64,000 nt of DNA, taken from positions 62,001-126,000 of the forward strand of contig SHBX01000002.1 of assembly GCA_004211785.1 (NCBI GenBank), in the 5' to 3' direction. Of the stretch, positions 8,263 through 18,600 are shown piece by piece. This stretch comes from Winogradskyella sp. (GTDB lineage: Bacteria > Bacteroidota > Bacteroidia > Flavobacteriales > Flavobacteriaceae). The position numbers and the translations under genes are program-made. The notes under the pieces are model-generated. The model worked only from the letters and a program-made list of their open reading frames with translations. It was not told where the DNA came from and searched no databases. Every line of letters starts with the position of its first letter. Position 1 is the stretch's first letter.

Positions 8263-10635
8263 TTGGATATAAACGATAATATAGAGTCGCCTCTTATTCT
8301 TAAAGTTAGCTTTAATAAGTATCTGAGTCAGTATGAAGAATTAGTTAGTACTGATAACGATTTTATTGCTGCTAATGCACGTCGTGTTATAGGAATTGCA
8401 GAAAAGAACCCAATACTTAGAGAAGGTTTTAGTGATTTGTCATCTTTCAAGATTTACGAAAAAGAAATAGAAGGTTTACTTCAGGATGCATTTAGTCCAA
8501 TACTTACTAAAAATGAAATTAAAACGGCTTCTGTTCCGTTTCACAACCTCATTTTTAATTCATCCGAACGTTTCAAATCTATTTTAAAAACTGCTGGAGA
8601 TGATTTTGATTTAGAAATCAAGAACATGCCTACAGACCAGAGATATATTATTGCATGTACTATAATATTGAATTTGTGTTATGGTTATAACTTAAATCTT
8701 AAAAGACCATTTTTTTACGAAATTCCTGATGCCAAAGGTATTACACGTTACTACAAGATATTATACAATGCAGATTTTACAGAAATTGTAGCAAGGCCAA
8801 ATGCGCCAAAAATTACTCTAGAGGATTATAATGAATTATTAGATAATTTTGAAAATATTGAACTTTGGAAAGAAAAGTTTCCACCTAATAGTTATGAGTT
8901 CAAAGGTTTTGTAATATCGAATATTTTTGATGTAACTGATGATCAATCCATATCAAATATCAAGTCAACATTAATTGGAGAAGATAAGCGTAAGGATGAG
9001 AGTTTTATGGAAGATTTTCATGAGATTTTCCGTTCGTTACTTGGTTTAAAGGATATTAAAGTTGGGTTTTCTATTTATAACAAAGATGAAGACACTTTCG
9101 AGCGTGTCTATGGCGCAGGAATGAATAGTTTTCTACTCAACCAATTAGAAACTGCTGAGTGTACTGATTCTCTTTGTAGTTGGTCTTATAATAGACTCTT
9201 AAAAGAAAAGAAGTATTTTACAGTGTCTGATGTCGAGGCAATGTACAAACGTTCAGAAGGACAAGCTCCGCATGTAAAAGTACTTCATGAGCAAGGTGTG
9301 CAGAGCGCCATATTTGCACCGATAGCAAATGATGAAGGCCTAATGGGTATTTTAGAAATTGTTTCCGAAGAGCCTAAAGTACTTAACAGTATTAATGCTA
9401 ATAAATTGGTGGATGTTATGCCATTTATTGTCTCAGCTGTTGAGCGTAGTAAAAATGAAGAAGAAAATCTCATCGAAGCAATCATACAAAAAGAGTGTAC
9501 ATCGATTCACCCAAGTGTGCATTGGAGGTTTGAAAAAGAAGCTAAAAACTTTATCAAAGATCAACTTAATGGTAAAGAACCACATTTTAATAAGATAGCT
9601 TTTGAAAACATATACCCACTTTATGGACAAATTGACATTAAAGGGTCTTCCGAAGCTAGAAATTTAGCTACTCAGCAGGATTTATCAATGCAGTTAAGTT
9701 CTATTAAAACTATAGTTAAACAAGCTTCAGAAATTCACGACCTTCCAATTTACAATCAATATGTCTATCAAATTAATACATACCTAAAAGATATTAAGGA
9801 TAGTTTTCAGGTAGATAGTGAACAGCAGATATCTGGTTTTATAAAAAATGAAATAGAACCAATTCTTAAGCACCTTTATACAGTTGATGACCTAAAACCT
9901 AAAATTGATACCTATTTTGAACACATAGATGATAATGTAGATGTTTTATATCATCATAGAAAGCATTACGATGATACTGTAGCACTGATTAATAAAGAAA
10001 TGGCATCACTTTTAGATCAAAAACAAATTGAATCTCAATTGATGTATCCACATTATTTTGAGCGTTTTAAAACAGATGGTGTTGAACATAATATGTATAT
10101 AGGTCAATCTATCACAAAAGAAGATAGTTTTAATCTTATATATCTATACAATCTCAGACTTTGGCAATTACAAGTTATGTGTGAGATGGAGAATGCATTT
10201 TATCTTATGCAACCAAATTTTCCAGTAAAATTAGATGTGGCATCTATGATACTGGTGTTCAACCAACCATTATCTATAAGTTTTAGAATGGACGAAAAAC
10301 AGTTTGATGTAGATGGAACATACAATGCTCGCTATGAAATTGTAAAAAAACGAGTGGATAAGGCTTTTATCAAAGGCACTACTGAGCGTGTAACTCAAAA
10401 GGGTAAAATAAGTATAGTTTATTCTCAAAAAGAGGATGAAAGAGAATACTTAAGATATATCAAGTTTTTACAATCTAAAAAATTCTTAGATAATGATGTT
10501 GAGATTGTAGACTTACAAGATCTTCAGGCTGTAACAGGATTAAAAGCAATAAGAGTAAGTATTTTATATCATAAAGAAAACAATGATAAAGATTTTTACA
10601 CTTACGATGATTTAATGAAAGAAATCAATTCTTAA
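8263..10635 (+). CDS. GAF-domain protein, probable signalling or sensory role
   Basis: This is a cytosolic protein of about 790 residues with no membrane segment. A GAF-like domain is seen at roughly residues 255-400: FRSLLGLKDIKVGFSIYN, then GVQSAIFAPI and EGLMGILEIVS. It could bind a small molecule or cyclic nucleotide. The N-terminal 250 and C-terminal 390 residues are mostly helical in character and match nothing I recognise. No kinase, cyclase or phosphodiesterase motif is visible. The only plausible starts are TTG codons; 8263 is chosen because the promoter box covers 8239. It ends tail-to-tail with the HD-PycTM gene, with stop codons overlapping and no terminator between them. Confidence 0.75.
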   Translation: MDINDNIESPLILKVSFNKYLSQYEELVSTDNDFIAANARRVIGIAEKNPILREGFSDLSSFKIYEKEIEGLLQDAFSPILTKNEIKTASVPFHNLIFNSSERFKSILKTAGDDFDLEIKNMPTDQRYIIACTIILNLCYGYNLNLKRPFFYEIPDAKGITRYYKILYNADFTEIVARPNAPKITLEDYNELLDNFENIELWKEKFPPNSYEFKGFVISNIFDVTDDQSISNIKSTLIGEDKRKDESFMEDFHEIFRSLLGLKDIKVGFSIYNKDEDTFERVYGAGMNSFLLNQLETAECTDSLCSWSYNRLLKEKKYFTVSDVEAMYKRSEGQAPHVKVLHEQGVQSAIFAPIANDEGLMGILEIVSEEPKVLNSINANKLVDVMPFIVSAVERSKNEEENLIEAIIQKECTSIHPSVHWRFEKEAKNFIKDQLNGKEPHFNKIAFENIYPLYGQIDIKGSSEARNLATQQDLSMQLSSIKTIVKQASEIHDLPIYNQYVYQINTYLKDIKDSFQVDSEQQISGFIKNEIEPILKHLYTVDDLKPKIDTYFEHIDDNVDVLYHHRKHYDDTVALINKEMASLLDQKQIESQLMYPHYFERFKTDGVEHNMYIGQSITKEDSFNLIYLYNLRLWQLQVMCEMENAFYLMQPNFPVKLDVASMILVFNQPLSISFRMDEKQFDVDGTYNARYEIVKKRVDKAFIKGTTERVTQKGKISIVYSQKEDEREYLRYIKFLQSKKFLDNDVEIVDLQDLQAVTGLKAIRVSILYHKENNDKDFYTYDDLMKEINS

Positions 10636-11834
10636 AGTATTGCAGATTCTGACATATAAAACGATACACCAAAAGAAATAACGCTTACAACTATACCTAC
10701 CATAAATACACTATAGGTTATTCTCAATAGATTGTATTTTCTGTTAAGTACTAATCCTAGGAAATACAAATCTTTTGTAAGTGAGCCATAAAGATATTCT
10801 TTATCTTTCATCATTTCTTGCATTGCCCATTCAAATTCACTAAGGCTCATTTGGTGAAAATTACCAAAAAATAAAAGATTAACCTTTTTATTAGCCACAT
10901 CTTCTTTTGTAAATTCTCCTTTTGTAACATTTGGACGTGTTGCTAATACCGAAAGAACAATACATATTACTGTAAATGTTAAAAATATTAGCGTAGGATA
11001 AATAAGATATGCATTTGACGGATTATCTAATTTAGGTAGTAAATTAGAAAGCGCAACGGATATAATAATAGCGTTAACAGAGAGTAAAATATTTGCTTTT
11101 GTATCAGCAATGTCACTTAGTGTAATATGATTTTTTAACGCCACGCGAAACATAGTTTCTATACCACGATCAGGCAATTCTAACTTTTCCTGCTTAAACT
11201 TTAACTCTGCTTTTTTGTGGTTTAATTTATCAGTGTCTTCTTTAATTTTATTCTGACTCTGAATAAGATTGGCTAAGTTTTTACCTTTTCTATTTTCCCA
11301 TTTACTAGTTGCTAAAGCTGAATAAAAAGAGTGATTGGTTAAAAATTTTATATTTTCCTTTATCCAATCTTGTTTTGTCACTTTTTTGTCGAGCGTCAAT
11401 TCCCATTCTTTTCTAAGTAAAGAGGCATAGTCGCTATAATTTTTACTCGAAATATGTGCTGAATCGGCATCTTTTATCAATCCTTCAAGTCTGTTTTTTG
11501 GCTCATAACCCATTTGAGTAGCCATTATTATTTTTGAAATAGCATCAATACCTTCTTTAGAAACATCATGAGATTTTAAAAAATCTGTAGCAATTTTTAC
11601 ACTTATGGCTTCGTGGCCTTTTACAGTTTTAGTAAACCCAGTATCATGAAACCAAGCCGCAATGATTAATTGATGCTTTTCTGTGTCAGACAAATTACTT
11701 TCAGTAGTTAGCTCTTCAACTTTACTAACAACTCGTTGAGTATGAGCCAAATTATGATATACAAATTTAGAATCTAAATTGTCATTTAAGAAGTGCGTAA
11801 CAAAATCTTCAGCTTGTTTTATAAGTGTTTCCAT
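10632..11834 (-). CDS. HD phosphohydrolase fused to a PycTM-type (DUF5706) membrane domain
   Basis: Residues 1-200 form an HD domain with the metal motif complete: H in YHNLAHTQRVV, HD in WFHDTGF, and D in LIKDADSAH. A charged helical linker (about 195-230) leads to a C-terminal domain with three hydrophobic segments near 252-275, 283-308 and 372-395. That domain carries a KANILLSVNAIIIS stretch typical of the Pycsar membrane effector family (PycTM). In phage defence, PycTM domains respond to cyclic pyrimidine nucleotides. HD domains hydrolyse phosphomonoesters or cyclic nucleotides. No cyclase is adjacent, so a defence role is not established; the HD part may switch or limit the membrane part. 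Family assignment is from motif memory. Confidence 0.8.
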   Translation of the reverse strand: METLIKQAEDFVTHFLNDNLDSKFVYHNLAHTQRVVSKVEELTTESNLSDTEKHQLIIAAWFHDTGFTKTVKGHEAISVKIATDFLKSHDVSKEGIDAISKIIMATQMGYEPKNRLEGLIKDADSAHISSKNYSDYASLLRKEWELTLDKKVTKQDWIKENIKFLTNHSFYSALATSKWENRKGKNLANLIQSQNKIKEDTDKLNHKKAELKFKQEKLELPDRGIETMFRVALKNHITLSDIADTKANILLSVNAIIISVALSNLLPKLDNPSNAYLIYPTLIFLTFTVICIVLSVLATRPNVTKGEFTKEDVANKKVNLLFFGNFHQMSLSEFEWAMQEMMKDKEYLYGSLTKDLYFLGLVLNRKYNLLRITYSVFMVGIVVSVISFGVSFYMSESAIL

Positions 11835-11962
11835 GTAAAAAAATTATTCACGAATTTAAGAATTATTTATGAGCAAAAAATAAGGCATTGGTTTAACTTG
11901 GGTGACTTAGTCAAAATTCGAAAGGTTTTGAGCTATTTTTCGACATATTCAAAATATAAATT

Positions 11963-12244
11963 ATGAAAGCAATTTGGAACCATACGGTTATAGCGCAAAG
12001 TGATGATACAGTTGTAATAGAAGGGAATCACTATTTTCCTCATGAGAGTATAAACTCTGATTATTTTAAACCAAGTGATACACATACCGTATGCCCATGG
12101 AAAGGGACAGCGTCGTATTATTCAATTACTGTAAATGGAAAGGAAAATCCTGATGCAGCATGGTTTTATCCAGAAGTTTCGGAATTGGCAAAAGGAATAA
12201 AAAACAGAGTCGCCTTTTGGCGAGGTGTAACTATCGAAGATTAA
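11963..12244 (+). CDS. DUF427 domain protein
   Basis: This 93-residue single-domain protein has the DUF427 pattern: VVIEGNHYFPHESI, then CPWKGTASYYS and a C-terminal PEVSELAKGIKNRVAFW. No biochemical function is firmly assigned to the family. It lies 3 bp before the hydrolase-OsmC gene, and the next two genes are egtB and egtD, so all four are probably one transcript. The intergenic space upstream (11835-11962) separates it from the divergent HD-PycTM gene. It holds only a poor promoter match. Confidence 0.85.
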   Translation: MKAIWNHTVIAQSDDTVVIEGNHYFPHESINSDYFKPSDTHTVCPWKGTASYYSITVNGKENPDAAWFYPEVSELAKGIKNRVAFWRGVTIED

Positions 12245-12247
12245 CCC

Positions 12248-13471
12248 ATGAAAAGTCAAAAACTAAAAATAGAAAATCGTAAAGGTCTAGTTTTAAATGC
12301 TCATCTTGAGTTGCCAGCCAACCAAAAACCTAATTACTATGCCATTTTTGCACATTGTTTTACATGCAGTAGTAGCTTGGGCGCAGTGCGTAACGTAAGC
12401 AGAGCGCTGACTAAAGATGGTTTTGCGGTAGTACGTTTTGATTTTACAGGATTAGGCAGAAGTGAAGGAGAGTTTGCCGACAGTCATTTTTCTGCCAATG
12501 TAGAAGATTTAATAGATGTACATAATTACATGGCAGAGCATTTTGATGCGCCGAGTTTACTGGTAGGGCATTCTTTAGGAGGTGCCGCAGTAATAGTCGC
12601 AGCGTCGCAAATAAAAGATATAAAAGCAGTTGCCACTATAGGAGCTCCTGCAGATGTAGAGCATGTAAAACACTTGTTCTCTCATGGAATTGAAGAGGTA
12701 AAACAAAAAGGAGAAGCCGAGGTTAATATTGGCGGACGCCCTTTTAAAATCAACACCAATTTTATTGAAGCTTTTGAGAAAACAGATTTGCCCACTATTG
12801 TAAAAGAACTAAGAAAACCTTTACTTATTTTACACTCACCAATTGACACTATTGTTAGTATTAATAATGCTGAAAAATTGTATGTCAATGCGCATCATCC
12901 AAAGAGTTTTGTGACTCTAGATAATGCAGACCATTTATTGTCAAAAGAAAAAGACAGCTTATATGTTGGCGAATTAATTGGTACATGGGTAAAGCGTTAT
13001 TTTCCTCAAGTAGAAAACACAATGCTAAATACTGAAGGCGAACAACTAGTTGGTCATCTTAATATAATAGAAGATAACTTTACAACCTCAATACAAACAA
13101 AAAATCACACCATGATTGCTGATGAGCCAGCTAGTGTTGGAGGAAGCGATTTTGGACCATCACCATACGAATACCTCAATGCCGCCTTAGCTGCCTGTAC
13201 AGTTATGACATTAAAAATGTACGCAGCACGTAAAAACTGGGACTTACAAGAAGTCTTTGTTTATATCTCTCATTCTCGAAAGCATAGCGACGATTTAAAT
13301 ATTGAAGTAGAAAAGCCAAAATATTTAGACCATATCAGTAAGAAATTAAAATTTGTTGGTAACTTAGACCATCAGCAAAAAGAAAGATTAAAAGAGATTG
13401 CATCGCGTTGCCCAGTTCACAAAACAATTGCTAGCGAAGTTATTTTTGACACAAAAATATTAGACTTATAA
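12248..13471 (+). CDS. Bifunctional alpha/beta hydrolase - OsmC family protein
   Basis: The N-terminal 250 residues are an alpha/beta hydrolase with nucleophile motif GHSLGGAA. The acid is in HSPIDTIV and the histidine in DNADHLL. The C-terminal 140 residues are OsmC/Ohr-like, with the two redox cysteines in AACTVMTLK and SRCPVHKTI. OsmC-type domains reduce organic hydroperoxides. The fusion is a known architecture in Bacteroidota and Proteobacteria, but its substrate is unknown. Sitting directly before egtB and egtD, it fits an oxidative-stress or sulfur-chemistry operon. It is cytosolic, with no signal peptide. Confidence 0.9.
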   Translation: MKSQKLKIENRKGLVLNAHLELPANQKPNYYAIFAHCFTCSSSLGAVRNVSRALTKDGFAVVRFDFTGLGRSEGEFADSHFSANVEDLIDVHNYMAEHFDAPSLLVGHSLGGAAVIVAASQIKDIKAVATIGAPADVEHVKHLFSHGIEEVKQKGEAEVNIGGRPFKINTNFIEAFEKTDLPTIVKELRKPLLILHSPIDTIVSINNAEKLYVNAHHPKSFVTLDNADHLLSKEKDSLYVGELIGTWVKRYFPQVENTMLNTEGEQLVGHLNIIEDNFTTSIQTKNHTMIADEPASVGGSDFGPSPYEYLNAALAACTVMTLKMYAARKNWDLQEVFVYISHSRKHSDDLNIEVEKPKYLDHISKKLKFVGNLDHQQKERLKEIASRCPVHKTIASEVIFDTKILDL

Positions 13472-13475
13472 AATT

Positions 13476-14639
13476 TTGGAAATACTAACCTTAACCTCAA
13501 CACTAAAAAATCGCTTTTTAGAGATTAGAAAAAAGACAGAGAGTATTTGCAGCTCTTTAGAAAAAGACGATTTTTCTATACAACCAATAGCTTTTGTTTC
13601 TCCTCCAAAATGGCATTTAGGACATACAACATGGTTTTTTGAGCAGTTTGTTTTAACAAAGTATAAAAAAGACTATCGCTTATTTAGTGATGACTTCGCT
13701 TATTGCTTTAACAGTTATTACAACAATATAGGAGACCGTATTTTAAGAGCTAATCGTGGTAATATGACACGTCCAACGATTAGCGATGTGTTTAGTTATA
13801 GAAATTATGTGAGCCAACATCTTGCAGAGTTATTGGATGAAGATTTAAGTACAGATGTTTTAGAAGTTATTGAAATTGGTATGCAACATGAGCAACAGCA
13901 TCAAGAACTTTTAACTTACGATATAAAATATATTTTTGGAAATCAACCAATATTTCCAGCATTAGAAACAGATATTCAATTACAACAAGAAATTAATAAT
14001 GGTTTTATAGATGTTAGTGAAGGTGTTTATGAAATAGGTCATAAAGCTGAGGATTTCTGTTTTGATAATGAGCTAGGATTACATAAAACCTATATACATG
14101 ATTGTAAGATTGCTAGTGTTCTAGTTACCAATAAAGAGTATATTGAGTTTATTGAAGACGGCGGTTATTCAAATTTTAATCTATGGCATGCAGATGGTTG
14201 GGATTGGGTGAAAACCGAAAAGATAAAAGCACCAATGTATTGGCATAAACATAAAGGTGTTTGGATGCAATATACCTTAAAAGGGCTTGTAGAAGTAGAT
14301 TTGAATTTACCAGTAAATCATGTGAATTTTTATGAAGCTTGGGCTTTTGCTGAGTGGAAAGGTATGCGTTTACCGACAGAGTTCGAGTGGGAAGTTGCTT
14401 CAAAACAACTAAACTATGGTCAGCTTTGGGAATGGACCAACAGTGCATATTTGCCTTATCCAAATTACCAAAAAGCTGAAGGAGCTATTGGTGAATACAA
14501 TGGTAAATTTATGGTAAATACCATGGTGATGAGAGGTGCGTCATTAGCAACACCAAATAACCATTGCAGACCTACCTACAGAAACTTTTTTACTCCAGAC
14601 ACCAGATGGCATTTTTCTGGTATACGACTAGCTAAATAG
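13476..14639 (+). CDS. egtB: Ergothioneine biosynthesis sulfoxide synthase EgtB-like
   Basis: This is a predicted non-heme iron enzyme that joins trimethylhistidine (hercynine) to a cysteine-containing thiol. The N-terminal DinB-like domain has the iron ligands: WHLGH near 46-50 and H138-x3-H142-x-E144 in MQHEQQHQE. The C-terminal part is the FGE/sulfatase-modifying fold, with LPTEFEWEVAS, WEWTNS and a C-terminal WHFSGIRLAK. At 387 residues it is slightly shorter than mycobacterial EgtB. Translation starts at TTG 13476, 4 bp after the previous stop. egtD follows after 1 bp. No egtA, egtC or egtE is nearby, so the thiol donor (cysteine or gamma-glutamylcysteine) and the lyase are unknown. Confidence 0.85.
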   Translation: MEILTLTSTLKNRFLEIRKKTESICSSLEKDDFSIQPIAFVSPPKWHLGHTTWFFEQFVLTKYKKDYRLFSDDFAYCFNSYYNNIGDRILRANRGNMTRPTISDVFSYRNYVSQHLAELLDEDLSTDVLEVIEIGMQHEQQHQELLTYDIKYIFGNQPIFPALETDIQLQQEINNGFIDVSEGVYEIGHKAEDFCFDNELGLHKTYIHDCKIASVLVTNKEYIEFIEDGGYSNFNLWHADGWDWVKTEKIKAPMYWHKHKGVWMQYTLKGLVEVDLNLPVNHVNFYEAWAFAEWKGMRLPTEFEWEVASKQLNYGQLWEWTNSAYLPYPNYQKAEGAIGEYNGKFMVNTMVMRGASLATPNNHCRPTYRNFFTPDTRWHFSGIRLAK

Positions 14640-14640
14640 G

Positions 14641-15579
14641 ATGACAGATACATTTGCAAAAGATGTGCTAGCTGGACTTACAGCAGAAAAAAAGCACTTG
14701 TCTTCAAAATACTTTTATGACGATAACGGAAGTCGCATATTTCAAGAGATAATGAAAATGCCAGAGTATTATCTCACTGATGCAGAGTTTGAAATTCTCT
14801 CAATGCAATCCAAACAAATAATTGAGGCCTTAAAATTTTCAAAGCCATTTAATATTATAGAATTAGGCGCGGGAGATGGTTTTAAAACTTTCAAATTATT
14901 AGAATATCTAGTTGATAAGAAGATAGATTTTAAGTACATGCCAATAGACATATCGCAAGAAGCTATGGATGCATTGACTGAACGACTTAAAGAGCGACTT
15001 CCAGGTATAAACATTGAACCTCAAGTAGGTGACTATTTCGAAATTCTAAAGGTTAATAGAGAGAGTGTTCACCCAAGTTTACTATTGTTCTTGGGATCAA
15101 ATATTGGTAACTACAAAAAAGGTAAAGCTGTAGAGCTTTTAAAGCTGTTTAATGATAATATGAAAGATGGCGACAAGCTTCTTATTGGCATGGATTTAAA
15201 GAAAAATCCAGTGACTATTCATAGTGCATATTACGATAAACATGGTATAACCAAACGCTTTAATCTCAATTTACTACTTCGTATTAATCGCGAGCTTAAT
15301 GCTGATTTTAAAGTAGATGATTTTGATTTTTATTGTCATTATAACCCAGATAATGGAGAGGTAAAAAGCTATATTGTTAGTCTAAGAGAGCAGAAAGTTA
15401 ATATCAAAAAACTTAATAGAATTATTGATTTCGATTACCATGAATTAATATGGACTGAGCTTTCAAAAAAATATAGTTTACAAGAGATTAAGTTATTGGC
15501 TGAAGAGGCTAAATTTAAACTCAATCATAATTTCTTAGACTGCAAACATTTTTTTACAGATAGCCTTTGGGAGAAGTAA
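14641..15579 (+). CDS. egtD: L-histidine N-alpha-methyltransferase EgtD
   Basis: This SAM-dependent enzyme trimethylates histidine to hercynine, the first step of ergothioneine synthesis. The SAM-binding glycine motif is IIELGAGDGFKT. The family features YLTDAEFEIL near the N-terminus and LLLFLGSNIGNYKKG in the middle are clear. At 312 residues it has normal family length. It begins 1 bp after the egtB stop. Together the two genes encode the core of the pathway, and the product would protect against oxidants. Confidence 0.92.
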   Translation: MTDTFAKDVLAGLTAEKKHLSSKYFYDDNGSRIFQEIMKMPEYYLTDAEFEILSMQSKQIIEALKFSKPFNIIELGAGDGFKTFKLLEYLVDKKIDFKYMPIDISQEAMDALTERLKERLPGINIEPQVGDYFEILKVNRESVHPSLLLFLGSNIGNYKKGKAVELLKLFNDNMKDGDKLLIGMDLKKNPVTIHSAYYDKHGITKRFNLNLLLRINRELNADFKVDDFDFYCHYNPDNGEVKSYIVSLREQKVNIKKLNRIIDFDYHELIWTELSKKYSLQEIKLLAEEAKFKLNHNFLDCKHFFTDSLWEK

Positions 15580-15586
15580 TTCTGTT

Positions 15587-15674
15587 TTTTAATTATCGTC
15601 AAGGAAATTTGTCTAACCAATATTTCTAACTTTTAATTACCTTCGAGAAAATTAATCTAACCAATATTTCTAAC
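15587..15674 (+). repeat. Two tandem 44-bp imperfect repeats in a leader region
   Basis: 15587-15630 and 15631-15674 are head-to-tail copies of a 44-bp unit with six mismatches. The last 19 bp (TCTAACCAATATTTCTAAC) are identical in both. The second copy ends exactly at the ATG of the next gene, so the repeat supplies its translation-initiation context twice. Confidence 0.85.
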
Positions 15675-18600
15675 ATGAAGACAAATTACAAGTTTAGTCT
15701 TATTCCCCTATTGACTATTTTTTTAAGTGGTTGTGCTACAATGCAGATGCAAGTAGACCAATCAAAAACAGCTCAATACCCTACAGATAAAGAGCTATTA
15801 CATTCTTTTTATTTACTCGGTGATGCAGGAAATTCAAAGCTTGGAGAAACAGATTTAGCTATTCAGGATTTTGGAGAAGCATTAAACCAAGCTAGTGCAA
15901 ATAGTACTGCAGTTTTTCTTGGAGATAATATTTATCCAAAAGGATTTAATACAAAAGATAAAAACGAGGAAGCATTAGTAAAACATAGGTTACAAGTGCA
16001 GATAGATGCTGCTAAAAATTTTAAGGGCAGCACAGTTTTTATTCCAGGAAATCACGATTGGTATAGCAAATCTAAGGGCCTAAAAAAGCAAGAAAAATTT
16101 GTAGAAGATGCTTTAGGGAAAAACACTTTTTTACCAGAAAACGGTTGTCCAATAGAAAGAGTTAAAATTTCTGATGATGTTGTGTTAATTGTAATAGACT
16201 CGCATTGGTATATAACCAATTGGGATAACCACCCAACAATGAATGACGATTGCGAAATTAAAACCAGAGCAGACTTTTTATTAGAATTAGGAAGCGAAAT
16301 AAAAAAAGCAAGAGGAAAAACAACATTAATAGCTATACATCATCCAATGTTTAATAATGGTTCTCACGGCGGGCAGTATTCTTTTAAAAGCCATATGAAA
16401 CCGCTTCCTGTTTTTGGGACTTTAAAAAATATAGCAAGAAAAACGGGAGGAATTATAGATGTAGACTCGCAAAATAAAATGTATAATGAGTTGCAGAAAC
16501 GAGTTGTAAGTTTAGCAAGACAGAATGATAAAACTATTTTTGTCTCAGGTCATGAACATAACCTCCAGTATTTAGTTAATAATGGCTTACCGCAAATTAT
16601 TAGTGGCTCAGGATCAAAAATTACAGCAGCTAGATTAATAGGCAATGGGCAGTTTGCATATGGTGCAAATGGTTTTGCACGTTTAGACGTTTTTAAAGAT
16701 GGCTCTTCATTTGTGCGTTTTTATGAAGCTGGAAAAGAAGGTGCTATTTTTCAAACACAAGTTATAAAACCTAACCAAGAACCAAATTTAACTAATTACC
16801 CAGATAGTTTTCCAGAAGAAAAAGTTGCTTCAGTATATACAAAAGAAGAAATAGACAAATCAGGATTTCATAAATTTCTATGGGGAGACAGATACCGTAA
16901 ACAATTTGGGAAAGAAGTAAAAGCACCTGTTGTAAGTTTAGATACATTATTTGGTGGTGTCATTCCTGTTAGAAAAGGCGGTGGTAACCAATCAAAATCC
17001 TTAAGGTTAGAAGATAAACAAGGGCGTCAATATGTAATGCGTGCACTAAAAAAGCAAGCATCTCAGTATTTGCAAGCTATCTTATTTAAAGACCAATACA
17101 TTGGTAATAAATTAGATGAGAGTTTTGCATCAGATTTATTATTAGATGTTTTTACAGGAGCACATCCTTACGCACCATTTGTAGTAGGTGATTTAGCTGA
17201 TGCAATAGGCGTATACCATACAAACCCTGTGTTATATTATATCCCAAAACAAAAAGCATTAGGAGATTTTAACTCAGATTTTGGAGATGAATTGTATATG
17301 ATTGAGGAGCATACTTCCGAAGGTCATGATGATAAAGCAAGTTTTGGCTACAGTAATACATTATTAAGTACTGCTGATATGATGAAGAAAATTCATAAAG
17401 ATGAAGATATTGTTATTGATGAAGCAGCATATATCAAAGCACGTTTATTTGATATGCTTATTGGAGATTGGGATAGACATCAAGACCAATGGCGTTGGAT
17501 TGAGTTTAAAGAAAATGGTAAAAAAGTATATCGCCCAATGCCAAGAGACAGAGATCAAGCATTTTCTAAAATGAGTGATGGGTTTTTATTGACTGCAGCC
17601 GTAAAATTAGTGCCTACAGCTGGTTTATTAAGAGAGTATAATGAGGATTTAGTTGATGTAAAGGGTATAAATGTAGAGCCATATCCTCTTGATATGGAGT
17701 TAATTCAAGATTCTGGGAAAGACGTTTGGAATGAGCAGGTAAAGCTTATTCAGAATAATGTGACAGATGATATTATAGAAAAAGCATTCTTAAATATGCC
17801 AGTTGAGGTTAGAGATGGTGATGTAGATGAAATTAAGAGACTACTTAAAGCCAGACGAGGGAATCTTCAAAAAATCTCTGATAGATATTTTGATGTTATA
17901 GCCAAATTTTCAGTAATAAAAGGTACAAATAAAGACGATTGGTTTGATATTGAACGAATGCCTAATGGAAAAACAAAAGTCACGGCATATAGAATTAAAG
18001 ACGGAAAAAAAGCTGATATATTTCATGAGCGCACATTTAGCAGAGACGAAACCAAAGAAATTTGGATTTATGCTCTTGATGATGATGATGTGTTTAATGT
18101 TTTTGGAGAAGGAGAGCGATTAATAAAGATTAGATTAATAGGTGGGCAGAATAATGACACTTATGATATTAAAAATGGTAAAAAACTTAAATATTACGAT
18201 TATAAATCAAAGAAAAATACTTTTGTTACAAATAAAGGTTCAAGAAAGTTAACAGATGATTATGAAACTAATGTTTATAACTATAAGAAGCTAAAAAACA
18301 ACACAATACAGACAGTACCATCTATAGGGTTTAATCCTGATGATGGTTTTAAAATTGGTTTTTCAAGTACATTGACAAACTATGTATTTGAAAGAAACCC
18401 TTTCTCATCTCAGCATACAATTACGGCAGGATATTTCTTTGCTACTAGTGGTTTTGATATTGCTTATACTGGAGAGTTTGCTAATGTAATAGGGCAAGCT
18501 AATCTTAAAATTGATTCTAGATTTACAAGCCCTAATTTTGCTCGAAATTTCTTCGGTTTTGGTAATAACACACCTAATCTAGAGCCAGATAACGATAATA

